Shown: positions 7,435 to 17,531, numbered from the stretch's first letter. The stretch: 64,000 nt of DNA from Paludibacteraceae bacterium (GCA_017647145.1 JAGCLD010000004.1:1-64000), one strand, 5' to 3'. Program-made: numbers and translations. Notes: a model not told the origin generated them from the sequence alone.

Positions 7435-8511
7435 TTAGTCAACAATTAACATTGCATCTCCATAATCACCAAAGTGATAACCCTCTTTGACAGCTTCGTT
7501 GTAGGCAGCCATTACATACTCATAACCACCAAATGCAGCCGAAAGCATCAATAGCGTAGAATAAGGCATGTGAAGATTAGTCACCATGCTATTGGCCACT
7601 GTAAAATCATAGGGCGGGAAGATGAACTTATTAGTCCATCCATCATAGGCCTTAATGTGACCATTAGTGCCCACCACCGTTTCCAATGCACGCATTACAT
7701 CAGTACCAATGGCACATACACGACGTTCTGCTTCATGCACAGCATCAATACGATCAACCACGCGTTGAGTGATAGCCATCTGCTCAGAGTCCATCTTATG
7801 TTTAGTAAGATCTTCTACATCTATGTCTTTGAAGTTGCCCAGACTAATGTGAGAAGTGATAAAATCACGCTCAATACCCTTAATCTCCATACGCTTAAGC
7901 AACTCACGACTGAAGTGTAATCCGGCAGCAGGAACAGCCACAGCACCTTCATGTGCAGCAAAGATAGTTTGATAGCGTTCTGCATCATCGGGTTCTACAA
8001 CAGGCTTTCCACTCTTCTCACGTAAGGACATAATGCTGGAAGGAAGAGGTGTTTCACCTAAAGCGAATAGATTTGTACGGAATGTCTCATAGTCGGAATC
8101 ACACAAAAATCGTAAGGTACGACCACGTGAGGTAGTATTATCAATCACTTCGGCCACAATGGAATCATCATTACCGAAATAGAGTTTATTACCAATTCTA
8201 ATCTTACGAGCAGGTTCTACCAATACATCCCAATAACGCAAATCGCGATTCAACTCACGCAATAAAAATACTTCAATATTAGCACCTGTTTTCTCTTTAT
8301 TTCCGTAGAGACGTGCAGGGAAAACTTTTGTATCATTGAAGAGGAATAAGTCTCCCTCATCAAAGTATTCCAAGATATCTTTAAAGATGCGATGTTCGAT
8401 TGCACCCGTCTTTCGATGTAAGACCAACATACGCGACTCATCACGATGGTTTGCCGGGTATTGTGCAATTAATTCTTCGGGTAATTTAAACTTAAATTGT
8501 GATAGTTTCAT
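7435..8511 (-). CDS. queA: S-adenosylmethionine:tRNA ribosyltransferase-isomerase
   Basis: 358 residues, starting [19 protein letters not shown] as in QueA proteins. Family motifs include [13 protein letters not shown] (about 57-69), the central [12 protein letters not shown] and the end [16 protein letters not shown]. QueA transfers the ribosyl part of SAM to 7-aminomethyl-7-deazaguanine in tRNA, making epoxyqueuosine. It is the last gene of the minus-strand run ftsX, DUF3098, uppP, truB, queA, 15 bp after truB. No partner queuosine gene is nearby, so the link is operonic rather than pathway-based. Confidence 0.96.
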   Translation of the reverse strand: MKLSQFKFKLPEELIAQYPANHRDESRMLVLHRKTGAIEHRIFKDILEYFDEGDLFLFNDTKVFPARLYGNKEKTGANIEVFLLRELNRDLRYWDVLVEPARKIRIGNKLYFGNDDSIVAEVIDNTTSRGRTLRFLCDSDYETFRTNLFALGETPLPSSIMSLREKSGKPVVEPDDAERYQTIFAAHEGAVAVPAAGLHFSRELLKRMEIKGIERDFITSHISLGNFKDIDVEDLTKHKMDSEQMAITQRVVDRIDAVHEAERRVCAIGTDVMRALETVVGTNGHIKAYDGWTNKFIFPPYDFTVANSMVTNLHMPYSTLLMLSAAFGGYEYVMAAYNEAVKEGYHFGDYGDAMLIVD

Positions 8512-8526
8512 AACAACAATTTTAAA

Positions 8527-9225
8527 TTATATTTCGTTTTGTTTCATTCTATTGATCATGTCTTCTAATTCCTCCATACTCATACAGTCGGTATCTTTGA
8601 AGTCCCCTACCCTTGTTCTTCTTAAAGCAATTAAATGGGCTCCGGACTCTAAAGCTTCGCCTAAATCGCGTGCTAATGCACGAATATAGGTTCCCTTACT
8701 ACATACTATACGGAGTTGGAGTGTCATATTTTCAAATGATAGAAGTTCCAATTCATCGATTACCAAGAGTTTTGGCTTAATCTCTACATCCTGTCCCTTA
8801 CGAGCATAATCATAAGCTCTAACGCCATTAACCTTGACCGCTGAATAGGTGGGAGGAACTTGCCATATCTCACCAATAAAGCGAGGCAAAACCTGATGTA
8901 TCAAGTCAAGGGTAATATGCTCAGTAGGAAATTCGGCATCAATGGGGTGTTCTAAATCATAAGAAGGTGTAGTGGCACCCAAGCGCACTTCAGCAATATA
9001 TTCTTTTGTTTGATACTGGAAATGTTCAATGTCTTTTGTCCGTTTACCGGTACATACAACCATCACACCTGTTGCTAAAGGGTCTAAAGTACCGGCATGC
9101 CCTACTTTGAGTTTTTTTACACCCAAATAACGACATAACAAACGACGTACACGATTAACCACATCAAATGAGGTCCATCCTAAAGGTTTATCAAATAATA
9201 ATATCTCTCCCGCTTGAAAATCCAT
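8527..9225 (-). CDS. truB: tRNA pseudouridine(55) synthase
   Basis: 232 residues. The N-terminal FDKPLGWTSFDVVN and the catalytic block KVGHAGTLDPLATGVM (about 37-52, nucleophile Asp in TLDP) are typical of TruB, as is the later CSKGTYIRALARDLG. It makes pseudouridine 55 in the T loop of tRNAs. The protein lacks an extended C-terminal PUA domain, as is common for short bacterial forms. It starts 9 bp after uppP in the same operon. Confidence 0.96.
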   Translation of the reverse strand: MDFQAGEILLFDKPLGWTSFDVVNRVRRLLCRYLGVKKLKVGHAGTLDPLATGVMVVCTGKRTKDIEHFQYQTKEYIAEVRLGATTPSYDLEHPIDAEFPTEHITLDLIHQVLPRFIGEIWQVPPTYSAVKVNGVRAYDYARKGQDVEIKPKLLVIDELELLSFENMTLQLRIVCSKGTYIRALARDLGEALESGAHLIALRRTRVGDFKDTDCMSMEELEDMINRMKQNEI

Positions 9226-9234
9226 TATTAGGTA

Positions 9235-10035
9235 TTATAATAAACTATAAACAAGGGTGAATGCTCCCATGAGAGCACAATAAATAGCAAAGTATATCAA
9301 TTTACCTTGACGCACTAAGTTAATCATAAACTTACAAGCAAAGCAACCGGATATGAAAGCAGCAAAGAATCCAACCAGCATACTACTCAATGGCAGTTCT
9401 GCACCTAAAGTACCTGTCTGAATCAATTCAATCAATTCTAACAGACCTTCGCCTAAAATAGGTACTATTACCATTAAGAAAGAGAATTGTGCTATAGTTT
9501 CCTTTCTGTTACCCAACAACAGACCAGTAGCAATAGTGGAACCGGAACGTGAAAGTCCGGGTAATACCGCAACAGCCTGTGCAATGCCTATTATAAATGC
9601 ATCCAAATACGAGATGTCAGACTTTTTACCTGATTTCTTATAATAAGCGAAAGTGAGTAAACAAGCAGTAATCAACAAGCAAGAACCTACTATAAGTAAT
9701 CCATTGCCGAAAAAGGACTCAACATAGTCTTTGAAAAACATTCCCACAATGAAAACAGGAATCATGGATAGGACTATTTTTGCGACATATTGTTTCTCAG
9801 GGTTCCATGTTTTAGTGGTCAACACCCCTTTGAAAAGCATCTCAACCTCTCTCCATAAGACTACCAAAGTACTTAACACAGTAGCCACATGGACCACAAT
9901 AGCAAAAGTGAGATTATCTTTCCCAGAGACTCCCATCAAAGTTTGTCCTATCTCAAGATGTCCACTACTACTAATAGGCAAGAACTCAGCCAAGCCCTGT
10001 ATTAGTCCTAAAACAAGTGCCTCCAGCCAATTCAT
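9235..10035 (-). CDS. uppP: Undecaprenyl-diphosphatase
   Basis: 266 residues and about eight membrane helices. The two signature regions are present: [14 protein letters not shown] (about 15-28) and the second motif with [14 protein letters not shown] (about 159-172). UppP/BacA dephosphorylates undecaprenyl pyrophosphate at the membrane to recycle the lipid carrier for peptidoglycan. Its start overlaps the stop of the DUF3098 gene by one base, so the two are translationally coupled. Confidence 0.96.
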   Translation of the reverse strand: MNWLEALVLGLIQGLAEFLPISSSGHLEIGQTLMGVSGKDNLTFAIVVHVATVLSTLVVLWREVEMLFKGVLTTKTWNPEKQYVAKIVLSMIPVFIVGMFFKDYVESFFGNGLLIVGSCLLITACLLTFAYYKKSGKKSDISYLDAFIIGIAQAVAVLPGLSRSGSTIATGLLLGNRKETIAQFSFLMVIVPILGEGLLELIELIQTGTLGAELPLSSMLVGFFAAFISGCFACKFMINLVRQGKLIYFAIYCALMGAFTLVYSLL

Positions 10036-10256
10036 TATTTCTTGGGTTTATATAAAATTGCGACAATCATCAAAACAAAGCCCGCCAAAGAAATCATAGG
10101 GCCAACAGTGATATAGCGAGGTGCAAAGATATCTGGATTATAGACATCACCACTGGAGACACCCGACATTAACAAAAAGCCAAGCACTATGATAAAAACT
10201 GATACAGCAATCAATATCAGGTTTACTTTAGAAAGGGAGAATCGTTTATTACTCAT
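10035..10256 (-). CDS. DUF3098 small membrane protein
   Basis: 73 residues with two predicted membrane helices (about 10-31 and 48-68), ending KPKK. This small Bacteroidota family is regularly encoded between ftsX and uppP, as here, 16 bp after ftsX and overlapping uppP. The function is unknown; the position suggests a role tied to cell envelope synthesis or division. Confidence 0.85.
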   Translation of the reverse strand: MSNKRFSLSKVNLILIAVSVFIIVLGFLLMSGVSSGDVYNPDIFAPRYITVGPMISLAGFVLMIVAILYKPKK

Positions 10257-10272
10257 ATTATCTATTCTTTAA

Positions 10273-11133
10273 TCAAAAATATAAATCATCCGTCTTCATT
10301 CTCACATAACGTCCAACCGCAATATAGGAAGCCCCAACAGAAATCAACAAGCCACTCAAAAGAATTAGCACTGCGCCGATGCTTAAAGTAATGGGATCTT
10401 TAGGTAAGAGCACTATTCCAAGCGAATATTGCGAATAATATGCCGTTGCGGCTAAAAAGGCCATAGCCAATAGTGCAGCTGCTACTGCAACAAAGGTATT
10501 TTTTCTTAAGAAAGGAGCCTTAATGACCCAAGCTGTAGCACCGACCAATTTCATTGTGTTAATAAGAAACCTTTTGGAATAAACCATCAACTGAATCGTG
10601 TTGTTTATAAGAATAATTGATATTAGAAGCAGTAATGCCGCTAACAACAATAATAGGCCTAAGATCATTTGAATATTTCTATCTACTAATTCAATCAAGT
10701 CCTCATGATACACTATTCTTTTAATAGATTGAAATGGTTTTAATTTAGTTTCAATCATCTTAACACTATCATTTTGGGCATATTGAGCATTTAACTTAAG
10801 CTCAATCGAAGCAGATAAAGGATTATAGCCTAAAAAGGCTACGGGGTCTTCACCTAATTCTTCAATATGTTCATTCAAGGCTTGTTCTTTAGAGACCATC
10901 TCAACATGCTTAGTAAATGGAGCTGCACGTAGCATATCTTGAATACGTTGTACCTCATTTACATCAACGGAATCGTTCAAAACGATAGACATCCCTACGT
11001 TTTCTTTTACATCATTTCCTATCTTATATGTCATAAAAAGCACGGTAAACAGTAATCCAAGCAAATAGAGGACCAGCGAGATACTAATCGTACTTGTTAT
11101 ATACATATTAAAAAACGTTCTCTTTGTTTTCAT
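10273..11133 (-). CDS. ftsX: Cell division protein FtsX
   Basis: 286 residues. There is a membrane helix at about 18-38, a large extracytoplasmic loop (about 40-160), then three further helices (about 165-190, 212-232, 250-275). The loop includes the FtsX-type MVSKEQALNEHIEELGEDP. FtsX is the membrane part of the ABC-like FtsEX complex that controls peptidoglycan hydrolases at the division site. ftsE is not adjacent, which is usual in Bacteroidota. It is the first gene of the run down to queA; I see no strong promoter box in the 115 bp before it. Confidence 0.93.
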   Translation of the reverse strand: MKTKRTFFNMYITSTISISLVLYLLGLLFTVLFMTYKIGNDVKENVGMSIVLNDSVDVNEVQRIQDMLRAAPFTKHVEMVSKEQALNEHIEELGEDPVAFLGYNPLSASIELKLNAQYAQNDSVKMIETKLKPFQSIKRIVYHEDLIELVDRNIQMILGLLLLLAALLLLISIILINNTIQLMVYSKRFLINTMKLVGATAWVIKAPFLRKNTFVAVAAALLAMAFLAATAYYSQYSLGIVLLPKDPITLSIGAVLILLSGLLISVGASYIAVGRYVRMKTDDLYF

Positions 11134-11190
11134 ATTGATTGGGTAGATAAAGATGGTTCTGAGAATGTTACAATGATTTCATATTGAAAC

Positions 11191-11228
11191 ACGAAAAAAG
11201 GACAACCTTTCGGCTCTCCTTTTTTCGT
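11191..11228 (-). terminator. Terminator of the T9SS operon
   Basis: ACGAAAAAAGGA (11191-11202) pairs perfectly with TCCTTTTTTCGT (11217-11228). It lies 20 bp after the stop of porN and 57 bp before ftsX, so it most likely ends the por operon. The A/T tracts on both arms could make it work in both directions. Confidence 0.75.
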
Positions 11229-11248
11229 TATTCTTAGTCAGGTAGTTA

Positions 11249-12181
11249 TTAGTACTCCCACAAATCTTGTTCGAAATCGAGCATTTCGCGCTCAATTCTT
11301 TCTTGTTCACGTTTAATATCTTCTTCAGAGACAGTTGCATTGTCATCTAACAACATTCTTCCGAAGACGTTGCTATCACCAAGCAAGTAAGAAGTATAGT
11401 TTTTCTTAATGAAGAATTCATCAAAAGTCAATCTATGAGTATCATTATTAAGAGGCATCATATACTGTCTTACCAAATATGGACGCAATTCATCAAAAGA
11501 TATCCAGCACAATACAGAGTTTCTGAAATACTCCATTGTATTGTTGGTTGCCATGTTATCCGGATGCAAAGCATACAACGGAGCTATAGCAATAATCTTG
11601 GTGAACAGACGAGACATATGCTTGTCAAAGAACACGATTTCCTGAATCAAGAACTTGATTTGATTTTTCACATAAGCATTGTAGCGGTAGTCATTCACGC
11701 TGTATTTTTCAGAGATTGTATCAAATACAATCAAGTGATCTTCCTCTGGATTAACATATCCGGTAGGATCCTTAGGGTCATACGCAAATACACGTGAAAG
11801 TTCGTGGCAACACAATGTTTCTGAGAAGGAAGGCTTAATTTCCCTTGGATTTTTCCTATACACAGGCATACCATCACATATAGCGTCCAAAACAACACGG
11901 AACAAACTTCTGTACTCTTCGTTAGGACGAATAGGGAAATACAATTGGAAATTTTGTTTATATCGCATATCTATCACGCGATATACAATGCGAGACCACA
12001 CTACATCATCAGCACGATGGAACAAACGTACAATCGTGTCAGACAATCCATCCAATTCTTCAGTTTCCAAGCGCACACCGCCTCTATCATTGAAGAAAGA
12101 GTTGGGGAATTGGTCTTGTGCTTTCACCGAGTTAATCGCGATGCAAACAAATGCGATAATTAAAATACTGAACTTTTTCAT
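11249..12181 (-). CDS. porN: T9SS ring/adaptor protein PorN (GldN)
   Basis: 310 residues with a signal peptide over about 1-21 ending VKAQ. The conserved GldN core is visible, including ADDVVWSRIVYRVIDMR (about 57-73) and LYALHPDN. PorN forms with the lipoprotein PorK the large periplasmic ring of the type IX secretion system and contacts PorM. It is the last gene of porP-K-L-M-N, 49 bp after porM. The C-terminal tail is acidic (Glu/Asp-rich) and ends DLWEY. Confidence 0.95.
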   Translation of the reverse strand: MKKFSILIIAFVCIAINSVKAQDQFPNSFFNDRGGVRLETEELDGLSDTIVRLFHRADDVVWSRIVYRVIDMRYKQNFQLYFPIRPNEEYRSLFRVVLDAICDGMPVYRKNPREIKPSFSETLCCHELSRVFAYDPKDPTGYVNPEEDHLIVFDTISEKYSVNDYRYNAYVKNQIKFLIQEIVFFDKHMSRLFTKIIAIAPLYALHPDNMATNNTMEYFRNSVLCWISFDELRPYLVRQYMMPLNNDTHRLTFDEFFIKKNYTSYLLGDSNVFGRMLLDDNATVSEEDIKREQERIEREMLDFEQDLWEY

Positions 12182-12230
12182 ATTGTAACTTTGATAATTT
12201 CCTTTTTACGTTATGCCTATGGGCATTTTA

Positions 12231-13775
12231 TTAGAGTTGTACTTGAATCAATCCCAAGTTTCTGGTTTTTCCATCAGGTCCAACTGCTCGTATATTCTTG
12301 AAGGTTATATAGTCATTACCTTCCAATCTATCCAAGAGTCTAATTTGTGCAGCAGATAGTTTGCCTCCTTGAGAGTCTGCACTACCAACAACTGTTACCA
12401 TTGAGAATGAAGTAATCTTAAAGTTAGCCTTCAAGAGTTCATCTTCACCATAACTTGCAATTAAGGTAGTCTTATCATCTTTCAAGAAGCGTCTTCCGAG
12501 TCTACCATCTTGAATAGTACGCGGCATACCGTTTTGGTCAACATATTGTAAGAATGCTTTTGGGTCTGGCAGATATTTCACACGATATTCTTGTGAACCC
12601 ATAGCCACTTTCTTACCATTCATGTCAGCCGAAACATTAATTTTAATAGTACCATCACGTTCTGGACGCACAACATATCCTTTACCAGATTTAGTAATTT
12701 TACCACCTTCACAGGTAACAGTTACTTTATCAGCAGATACACCAGGAACTGAAACACTGAAGTTGTTGTCAATACCACGATATACAACGTTCATATCAAC
12801 GTTAGAGATAGTAGCAGAAGGTTCTCCAACAGTATATTCACTAGTGAAAGGATATTCGCGAGGAATACCATCATTACCCATTAATCTCAAGCTACCGCTA
12901 TAAGAGAAAGTACCTGTACTACCGCAATTAACAGTATAAACTGTAGTATCTAATTTGTTTTCACCGATGAATATTTCTGGAATCTTAGTTGAGTCCACTG
13001 CAGACAGAACAATCTTTGCAGAATATTGATCACCACGAATCACATAATTAGAATTAGGCAAAACAAGTGCTTCAATTTTATTAACACGGAAGTCTTGCGC
13101 GTCAGTTTGAGCTTTGAGGTATTGTACAGTTTGGTTTTCTGCAGTTCTCACGTCACTTTGGAACTTACGCAAGATAGCAACAACAGCTGCCAACGGCATA
13201 GATTCAAAGAGCGATGTTTCCCAAGTAATTTCTTCTCCTGAAGTATTTTGGCCATTTTCTGTACTAAAGATGAGTTTAAAGTTTTCCACTCTCATTGAGT
13301 CAGAAGCAACCATAGCACACATAAAATCACGATATTCGGCAATTTTAGCCTTTAATTCAGAAGCATGTCCTTGTTGTATACCATACAATCCTGGTGCATT
13401 AGTATCACTTTTACCCTTAATATCCACGAGAGCAGGGTCTGTTTTATCTTTATCAGACAACTTCACCATTTCAAGTGCGAAATTTTGGATATATTCATAC
13501 ATTTCATTAGACTTTTCTCTAACCTCTTTTGCTTTATCCAACCACTCTTTTACCTTAGTAGGGTTTTGAGTGTAAAGATAATCAAAATCTTCGTAGAGGG
13601 CAGTACTTTGCTTATCAGTTACGGTGATTGATGTGCGTACACTTTTATCAACCATCGCAAATCCGTTCAAGATGTCAGCTGATACGTTTAACGCCAACAT
13701 GGCGGTAAGTACCAGATACATCATACCGATCATCTTTTGTCTCGGGGTTTCCGGACAGTTTTTTGCTCCACCCAT
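12231..13775 (-). CDS. porM: T9SS motor periplasmic subunit PorM (GldM)
   Basis: 514 residues, the usual length. One membrane helix lies near residues 16-35, after a short cytoplasmic start (MGGAKNCPETPRQKMIGMMY), a hallmark of GldM. The rest is the four-domain periplasmic arm, with a helical D1 and beta-sandwich D2-D4. PorM dimers and PorL form the rotary-type motor that uses proton motive force, and the arm touches the PorK/N ring. It lies 24 bp after porL in the operon. Confidence 0.96.
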   Translation of the reverse strand: MGGAKNCPETPRQKMIGMMYLVLTAMLALNVSADILNGFAMVDKSVRTSITVTDKQSTALYEDFDYLYTQNPTKVKEWLDKAKEVREKSNEMYEYIQNFALEMVKLSDKDKTDPALVDIKGKSDTNAPGLYGIQQGHASELKAKIAEYRDFMCAMVASDSMRVENFKLIFSTENGQNTSGEEITWETSLFESMPLAAVVAILRKFQSDVRTAENQTVQYLKAQTDAQDFRVNKIEALVLPNSNYVIRGDQYSAKIVLSAVDSTKIPEIFIGENKLDTTVYTVNCGSTGTFSYSGSLRLMGNDGIPREYPFTSEYTVGEPSATISNVDMNVVYRGIDNNFSVSVPGVSADKVTVTCEGGKITKSGKGYVVRPERDGTIKINVSADMNGKKVAMGSQEYRVKYLPDPKAFLQYVDQNGMPRTIQDGRLGRRFLKDDKTTLIASYGEDELLKANFKITSFSMVTVVGSADSQGGKLSAAQIRLLDRLEGNDYITFKNIRAVGPDGKTRNLGLIQVQL

Positions 13776-13799
13776 TTTTTAATCTCCTATAACCGTTAA

Positions 13800-14660
13800 T
13801 TAGCTAAGAGCATTTAACATATTTCCGTACACTTTGTTCAACTCAGCAACTTGTTGAGACAATTTAGTAGCAGCAGCTTTATATTTATCAGCTTCATCAG
13901 CAGCTACAGTAGCAGCATTTTGCATTTTGCCCATTTCGTTGCAGATATTGTTCATGTGGTTAGCCACCATGCCGAATTTTTCACTTTGTTCACCAATAGC
14001 TTCAGATTGAGCTTGTATATTGCGCAATTGAAGTTCGTACACAGAGTTAATAGAAGCCAAGTGAGCATTAACTGATTCCATCTTTTCTCCGTAGTTTTTG
14101 GTGCTCTTCACTACAGTTTCCATATCAGCTGAAATTGATTGGTATGAGTTTTCCAATCCTTTAGTAGCTACATTCAAGTTAGCTTGTGAAGCTACATATC
14201 CAGCTGCAGCATCAGAAGCTGCTTTTAAGTTAGCAGACAATTCATCAGTTGAAGCAACTACACCAGAAAGAGAAGCAAGTTGGTTAGCTGTTTCAGAAAG
14301 GTTTTTCAAACCGTCAGCCATTTTCTTAACATCTTCACTTCCGAATGTATCATTTGATGATTTTCCACCTGCTACTGCATTAAGTTGTAAAGGTTTTGCT
14401 TCTTTTTCAAGCAAAGCAGGGAAAATATTTTGCCATTGATATTCCACATGGGGTTTATCAAAAATACCGATTGCAAACAAAATAGCTTCAGTCACCATAC
14501 CCAAACCTAAGGTAATACCAGCTCCTGGTAAGTGCAAGATTTTAAACATTGCACCGATAATAACTACGGAAGCACCCAAGCTATATACTGCGCCAACCAC
14601 ACGTTTGGTTTTTGGGCTTTCCCACCATTCGTCGAACTTAAATTGTTTTTTTTCTGCCAT
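13800..14660 (-). CDS. porL: T9SS motor inner-membrane subunit PorL (GldL)
   Basis: 286 residues. Two membrane helices at about 21-43 and 48-68 carry the conserved acidic residue in GMVTEAILFAIG (Glu near 58), proposed to take part in proton flow. A long cytoplasmic helical, probably coiled-coil, domain of about 200 residues follows. PorL pentamers surround PorM helices in the T9SS motor. Gaps to porK and porM are 39 and 24 bp. Confidence 0.96.
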   Translation of the reverse strand: MAEKKQFKFDEWWESPKTKRVVGAVYSLGASVVIIGAMFKILHLPGAGITLGLGMVTEAILFAIGIFDKPHVEYQWQNIFPALLEKEAKPLQLNAVAGGKSSNDTFGSEDVKKMADGLKNLSETANQLASLSGVVASTDELSANLKAASDAAAGYVASQANLNVATKGLENSYQSISADMETVVKSTKNYGEKMESVNAHLASINSVYELQLRNIQAQSEAIGEQSEKFGMVANHMNNICNEMGKMQNAATVAADEADKYKAAATKLSQQVAELNKVYGNMLNALS

Positions 14661-14699
14661 AATTTCTTTACTTATTTAAACCATTAATTTTATGAATTA

Positions 14700-16073
14700 T
14701 TATTTCGTTTTATCACCGATGTATGATCTCACACAACGGAATCCGATATACGGACGGCTTTCATATTGGTATTCGTATGTACGCATACCGCATTGCAAGT
14801 AAGCAGCTACATCTTTCCAAGATCCACCCTTGATAACTTTTCTTTTCAACACAACCGGGTCATTTTTCTTAGCATCGAATTGTGATTTTGGGTTCATATC
14901 GTTAATCCAAGAGTTAGAAGCTCCGCTATATGCATCTGATGTCCATTCCGCTACGTTACCAGCCATATCGAACAAACCGAAGTCATTAGGTGCGAAAGAA
15001 GCAACTTTCATAGTAGTAGAACCGGTATCATCTGTATATCTACCACGTAATGGTTTGAAGTTAGCCAAGAAGCATCCTTTATTGTCACGCACGTAGTTAC
15101 CACCCCAAGGATATAGAGCCATTTTTCTTCCACCTCTCGCTGCATATTCCCATTCAGCTTCAGTTGGCAATCTATAATCTTGTCCTTTTACTTTGTGAGC
15201 TCCGTTAAAGAATGAAGTTCTCCAGTGGCAGAAAGCATAAGCTTGTTCCCAAGTTACACCTACTACCGGATATTGTGCATATCCCGGGTGTGAGAAGTAC
15301 ATCTTCAACATTGGTTCATTGTAAGCATATTGGAAGTCGCGTACCCACATCATAGTATCCGGATAGATACCTACGATACGGTTTGAGATAAAGTCACGAC
15401 GTTTAGTAACTTTACGTACAATTGTAGTGTCATGGATAGTACCATCTTCATCAATCCAGCAGCTATCCACTCTTGCTTTTGCATTTTTAGGATATTTACC
15501 AGTGGTTACGTCCAATTTGTTAGCCAACTTAGCAGCTTCATCATAGTTAATCCATTCATAGCGATAACGCAATAAGGAAACATTGATAATGCTTTCTTCT
15601 TCATAGTTAAGTTGGTTGAACACTTCCAAAATATCATAATCTTTTGTATTCCAAGGCACCGGACGTTTCCAATTGAGTGGAACTTGTGTTTCTGATGTTG
15701 CACCTTCTTCTTCATAGTACATATCATCAGAATAGATACCATATTCATCGTATCCAGCTTCGATAAGCAAAGTACGAGCTATTGAGTCGCGCACCCAATA
15801 TACAAATTGTTTATACTCATCGTTCGTAATTTCAGTTTCATCCATCCAGAATGCATCCACACTCACAGCTACAGAGCGGTCACTACTAGATGTTGAGAAT
15901 GGATTTTGAGCGTCATCACCTTTCATGTATGCGCCTTGCTTAACATAGACCATTCCATAGGGATTCGCCTCACTAAAATTACCTTTTGTTCCGATTCCTA
16001 CTAATTCGCCAGCTGGCTTGTTGCATGCTGCAAGCAACAAAGACACCAATACTAAGGGCAGAAACTTCTTCAT
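14700..16073 (-). CDS. porK: T9SS ring lipoprotein PorK (GldK)
   Basis: 457 residues. Lipoprotein signal with lipobox LLAAC (Cys 17). The mature part is a degenerate SUMF1/formylglycine-generating-enzyme fold: YRLPTEAEWEYAARGG, DMAGNVAEWTSDAY, then VIKGGSWKD and YIGFRCVR near the end. PorK anchors the PorK/N ring to the outer membrane. It has its own strong promoter at 16161-16193 in addition to readthrough from porP. Its SUMF1 end is conventional and differs from the exported protein at 4519. Confidence 0.96.
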   Translation of the reverse strand: MKKFLPLVLVSLLLAACNKPAGELVGIGTKGNFSEANPYGMVYVKQGAYMKGDDAQNPFSTSSSDRSVAVSVDAFWMDETEITNDEYKQFVYWVRDSIARTLLIEAGYDEYGIYSDDMYYEEEGATSETQVPLNWKRPVPWNTKDYDILEVFNQLNYEEESIINVSLLRYRYEWINYDEAAKLANKLDVTTGKYPKNAKARVDSCWIDEDGTIHDTTIVRKVTKRRDFISNRIVGIYPDTMMWVRDFQYAYNEPMLKMYFSHPGYAQYPVVGVTWEQAYAFCHWRTSFFNGAHKVKGQDYRLPTEAEWEYAARGGRKMALYPWGGNYVRDNKGCFLANFKPLRGRYTDDTGSTTMKVASFAPNDFGLFDMAGNVAEWTSDAYSGASNSWINDMNPKSQFDAKKNDPVVLKRKVIKGGSWKDVAAYLQCGMRTYEYQYESRPYIGFRCVRSYIGDKTK

Positions 16074-16160
16074 GTTATTAATACTATTATTAAGTTATTA
16101 TTTTTTTTCAATTTTTCTCATATTACATGACGTATTCAATCAACGTCTAAAAAGGATAAC

Positions 16161-16193
16161 GCAAAAATACTGTTTTTATTGCATTCTCCCAAA
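16161..16193 (-). promoter_or_regulatory. Promoter in front of porK
   Basis: On the minus strand: TTTG (16193-16190), 20-bp spacer, TATTTTTGC (16169-16161). This is a perfect Bacteroidota promoter match, about 90 bp before the porK start and inside the porP-porK gap of 132 bp. It suggests porK-L-M-N can be made independently of porP. Confidence 0.75.
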
Positions 16194-16205
16194 TTACTTT
16201 TTTCT

Positions 16206-17156
16206 CTACAATATCCGAATACTTTTATATTTACTTGTATTCTTTTGTCTTAGGACATCAAAACTATATGCCAAAAATATTTCGTGCGACCCCCACACTC
16301 CGTGGTTAAGCAGTCTTGTTGTAGGCAATTCGTAGGTATATCCAACAGATAATCCCGCAATAACATCCATACCAAGTAGTATTCCCACCGCATCTTGCAT
16401 CCTCCACATGATACCTCCCCTGTATTTTTGGTTATACTCCATCATTGCCGTAACCGCCAAACTCCACGTTGCAAAATCTGTTTGTAAGAGTGCTGTTGGC
16501 TGGAATTCCAATTTGGTATCCTTTATTTTACACTCATATCCTCCCATCACTGTCATTATTCCCCTAACAGTTAGATAAGAATAATCTGTCCAGTTTATTC
16601 TCGGATAGTTGAGATGCCTAAAAGATGCTCCTACAAACCAATTTTCAGCCGTATAAGCGAGTCCTACGGACATATCAAAATTCATTGCTTCTTCCTCTGC
16701 ATTAGGTATTGAGGTGTCACCCGTGATATCATGATAATCAGATTCAATATCTGTAATTACGCTATCACCTTGGAATCCCACACTAACAAACCCAAATCCC
16801 ACTCCTGCACTCAGATATCCTTTACCGATCTTATGTCTATAGGCATATTGGAAATCCACCATTTTATTTGACAAAAGACCAATTGTCTCATTGGTAAAGT
16901 GCACCGCCGCTCCATGTTTTGTTTTTTTTATCGGGAAAGGTGATTCCAGATGAAACATGGTAGTTTGCGGCATTTTTGGCAGTCCGGCATATTGCATTCT
17001 GTGAAGCCCTGCTACTGTCAGCATATCGCTGTTTCCCGCCGCTGCAGGATTGTAGCTTGATTGAAAAAACATGTAATGTGCAGTTTGCGCATCAAATTGT
17101 GCATAGGCCACTATTGTGACACACCAAAGCAACAAAGTTCCTACACATTTTTTCAT
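16206..17156 (-). CDS. porP: T9SS outer-membrane protein PorP (PorP/SprF family)
   Basis: 316 residues. Signal peptide over about 1-19 (ending AYAQ), then the family opening QTAHYMFFQSSYNPAAAGN, followed by alternating beta-strand character and an aromatic-rich barrel. PorP/SprF proteins are outer-membrane beta-barrels; in T9SS, PorP joins the PorK/N assembly to a peptidoglycan-binding partner. Gene order porP-K-L-M-N is the standard cluster. It starts 50 bp after the DUF2795 gene. Confidence 0.94.
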   Translation of the reverse strand: MKKCVGTLLLWCVTIVAYAQFDAQTAHYMFFQSSYNPAAAGNSDMLTVAGLHRMQYAGLPKMPQTTMFHLESPFPIKKTKHGAAVHFTNETIGLLSNKMVDFQYAYRHKIGKGYLSAGVGFGFVSVGFQGDSVITDIESDYHDITGDTSIPNAEEEAMNFDMSVGLAYTAENWFVGASFRHLNYPRINWTDYSYLTVRGIMTVMGGYECKIKDTKLEFQPTALLQTDFATWSLAVTAMMEYNQKYRGGIMWRMQDAVGILLGMDVIAGLSVGYTYELPTTRLLNHGVWGSHEIFLAYSFDVLRQKNTSKYKSIRIL

Positions 17157-17206
17157 TCTCTATTTTGAGTCAATTCATGCTTTATCACCACAAAGCATGT
17201 CATTCA

Positions 17207-17428
17207 TCAATATTCTTCTTCATCAAAGAAGAAGTCTTCTTTACTGGGATAGTCAGGCCAAATATCTTCAATTGACTCATACACTTCTCCCTCATCTTCA
17301 ATCTCTTGCAAGTTTTCAATTACCTCCATCGGTGCACCTGATCTCATCGCATAATCAATCAACTCATCTTTGGTTGCCGGCCATGGAGCATCCTCTATTT
17401 TTGAAGCTAATTCTAACGTCCAATACAT
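17207..17428 (-). CDS. DUF2795-family small acidic protein
   Basis: 73 residues, very acidic C-terminus (ending FFFDEEEY). The DUF2795-like core is AWPAT-type: DAPWPATKDELIDYAMR (about 13-29) followed by MEVIENLQEIEDEGEVY. Cytosolic, no signal peptide. Such proteins are conserved in Bacteroidota but unexplained. It is the first gene of the transcription unit that runs into porP, which makes it a candidate T9SS-linked regulator or chaperone, by position only. Confidence 0.8.
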   Translation of the reverse strand: MYWTLELASKIEDAPWPATKDELIDYAMRSGAPMEVIENLQEIEDEGEVYESIEDIWPDYPSKEDFFFDEEEY

Positions 17429-17482
17429 AAATTACTTATTATTAACTCTTTAAGCAAATACGTGCTATAAACAAACATTTTC

Positions 17483-17513
17483 GCAAAAGTACGCAAATAT
17501 TTTATTCGGGCAA
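17483..17513 (-). promoter_or_regulatory. Promoter of the DUF2795-por operon
   Basis: Minus strand TTG (17513-17511), 19-bp spacer, TACTTTTGC (17491-17483). The -7 box matches TAnnTTTGC exactly and lies 55 bp before the start codon of the DUF2795 gene. Confidence 0.65.
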
Positions 17514-17531
17514 TACTTTTCCCCTATTTTC

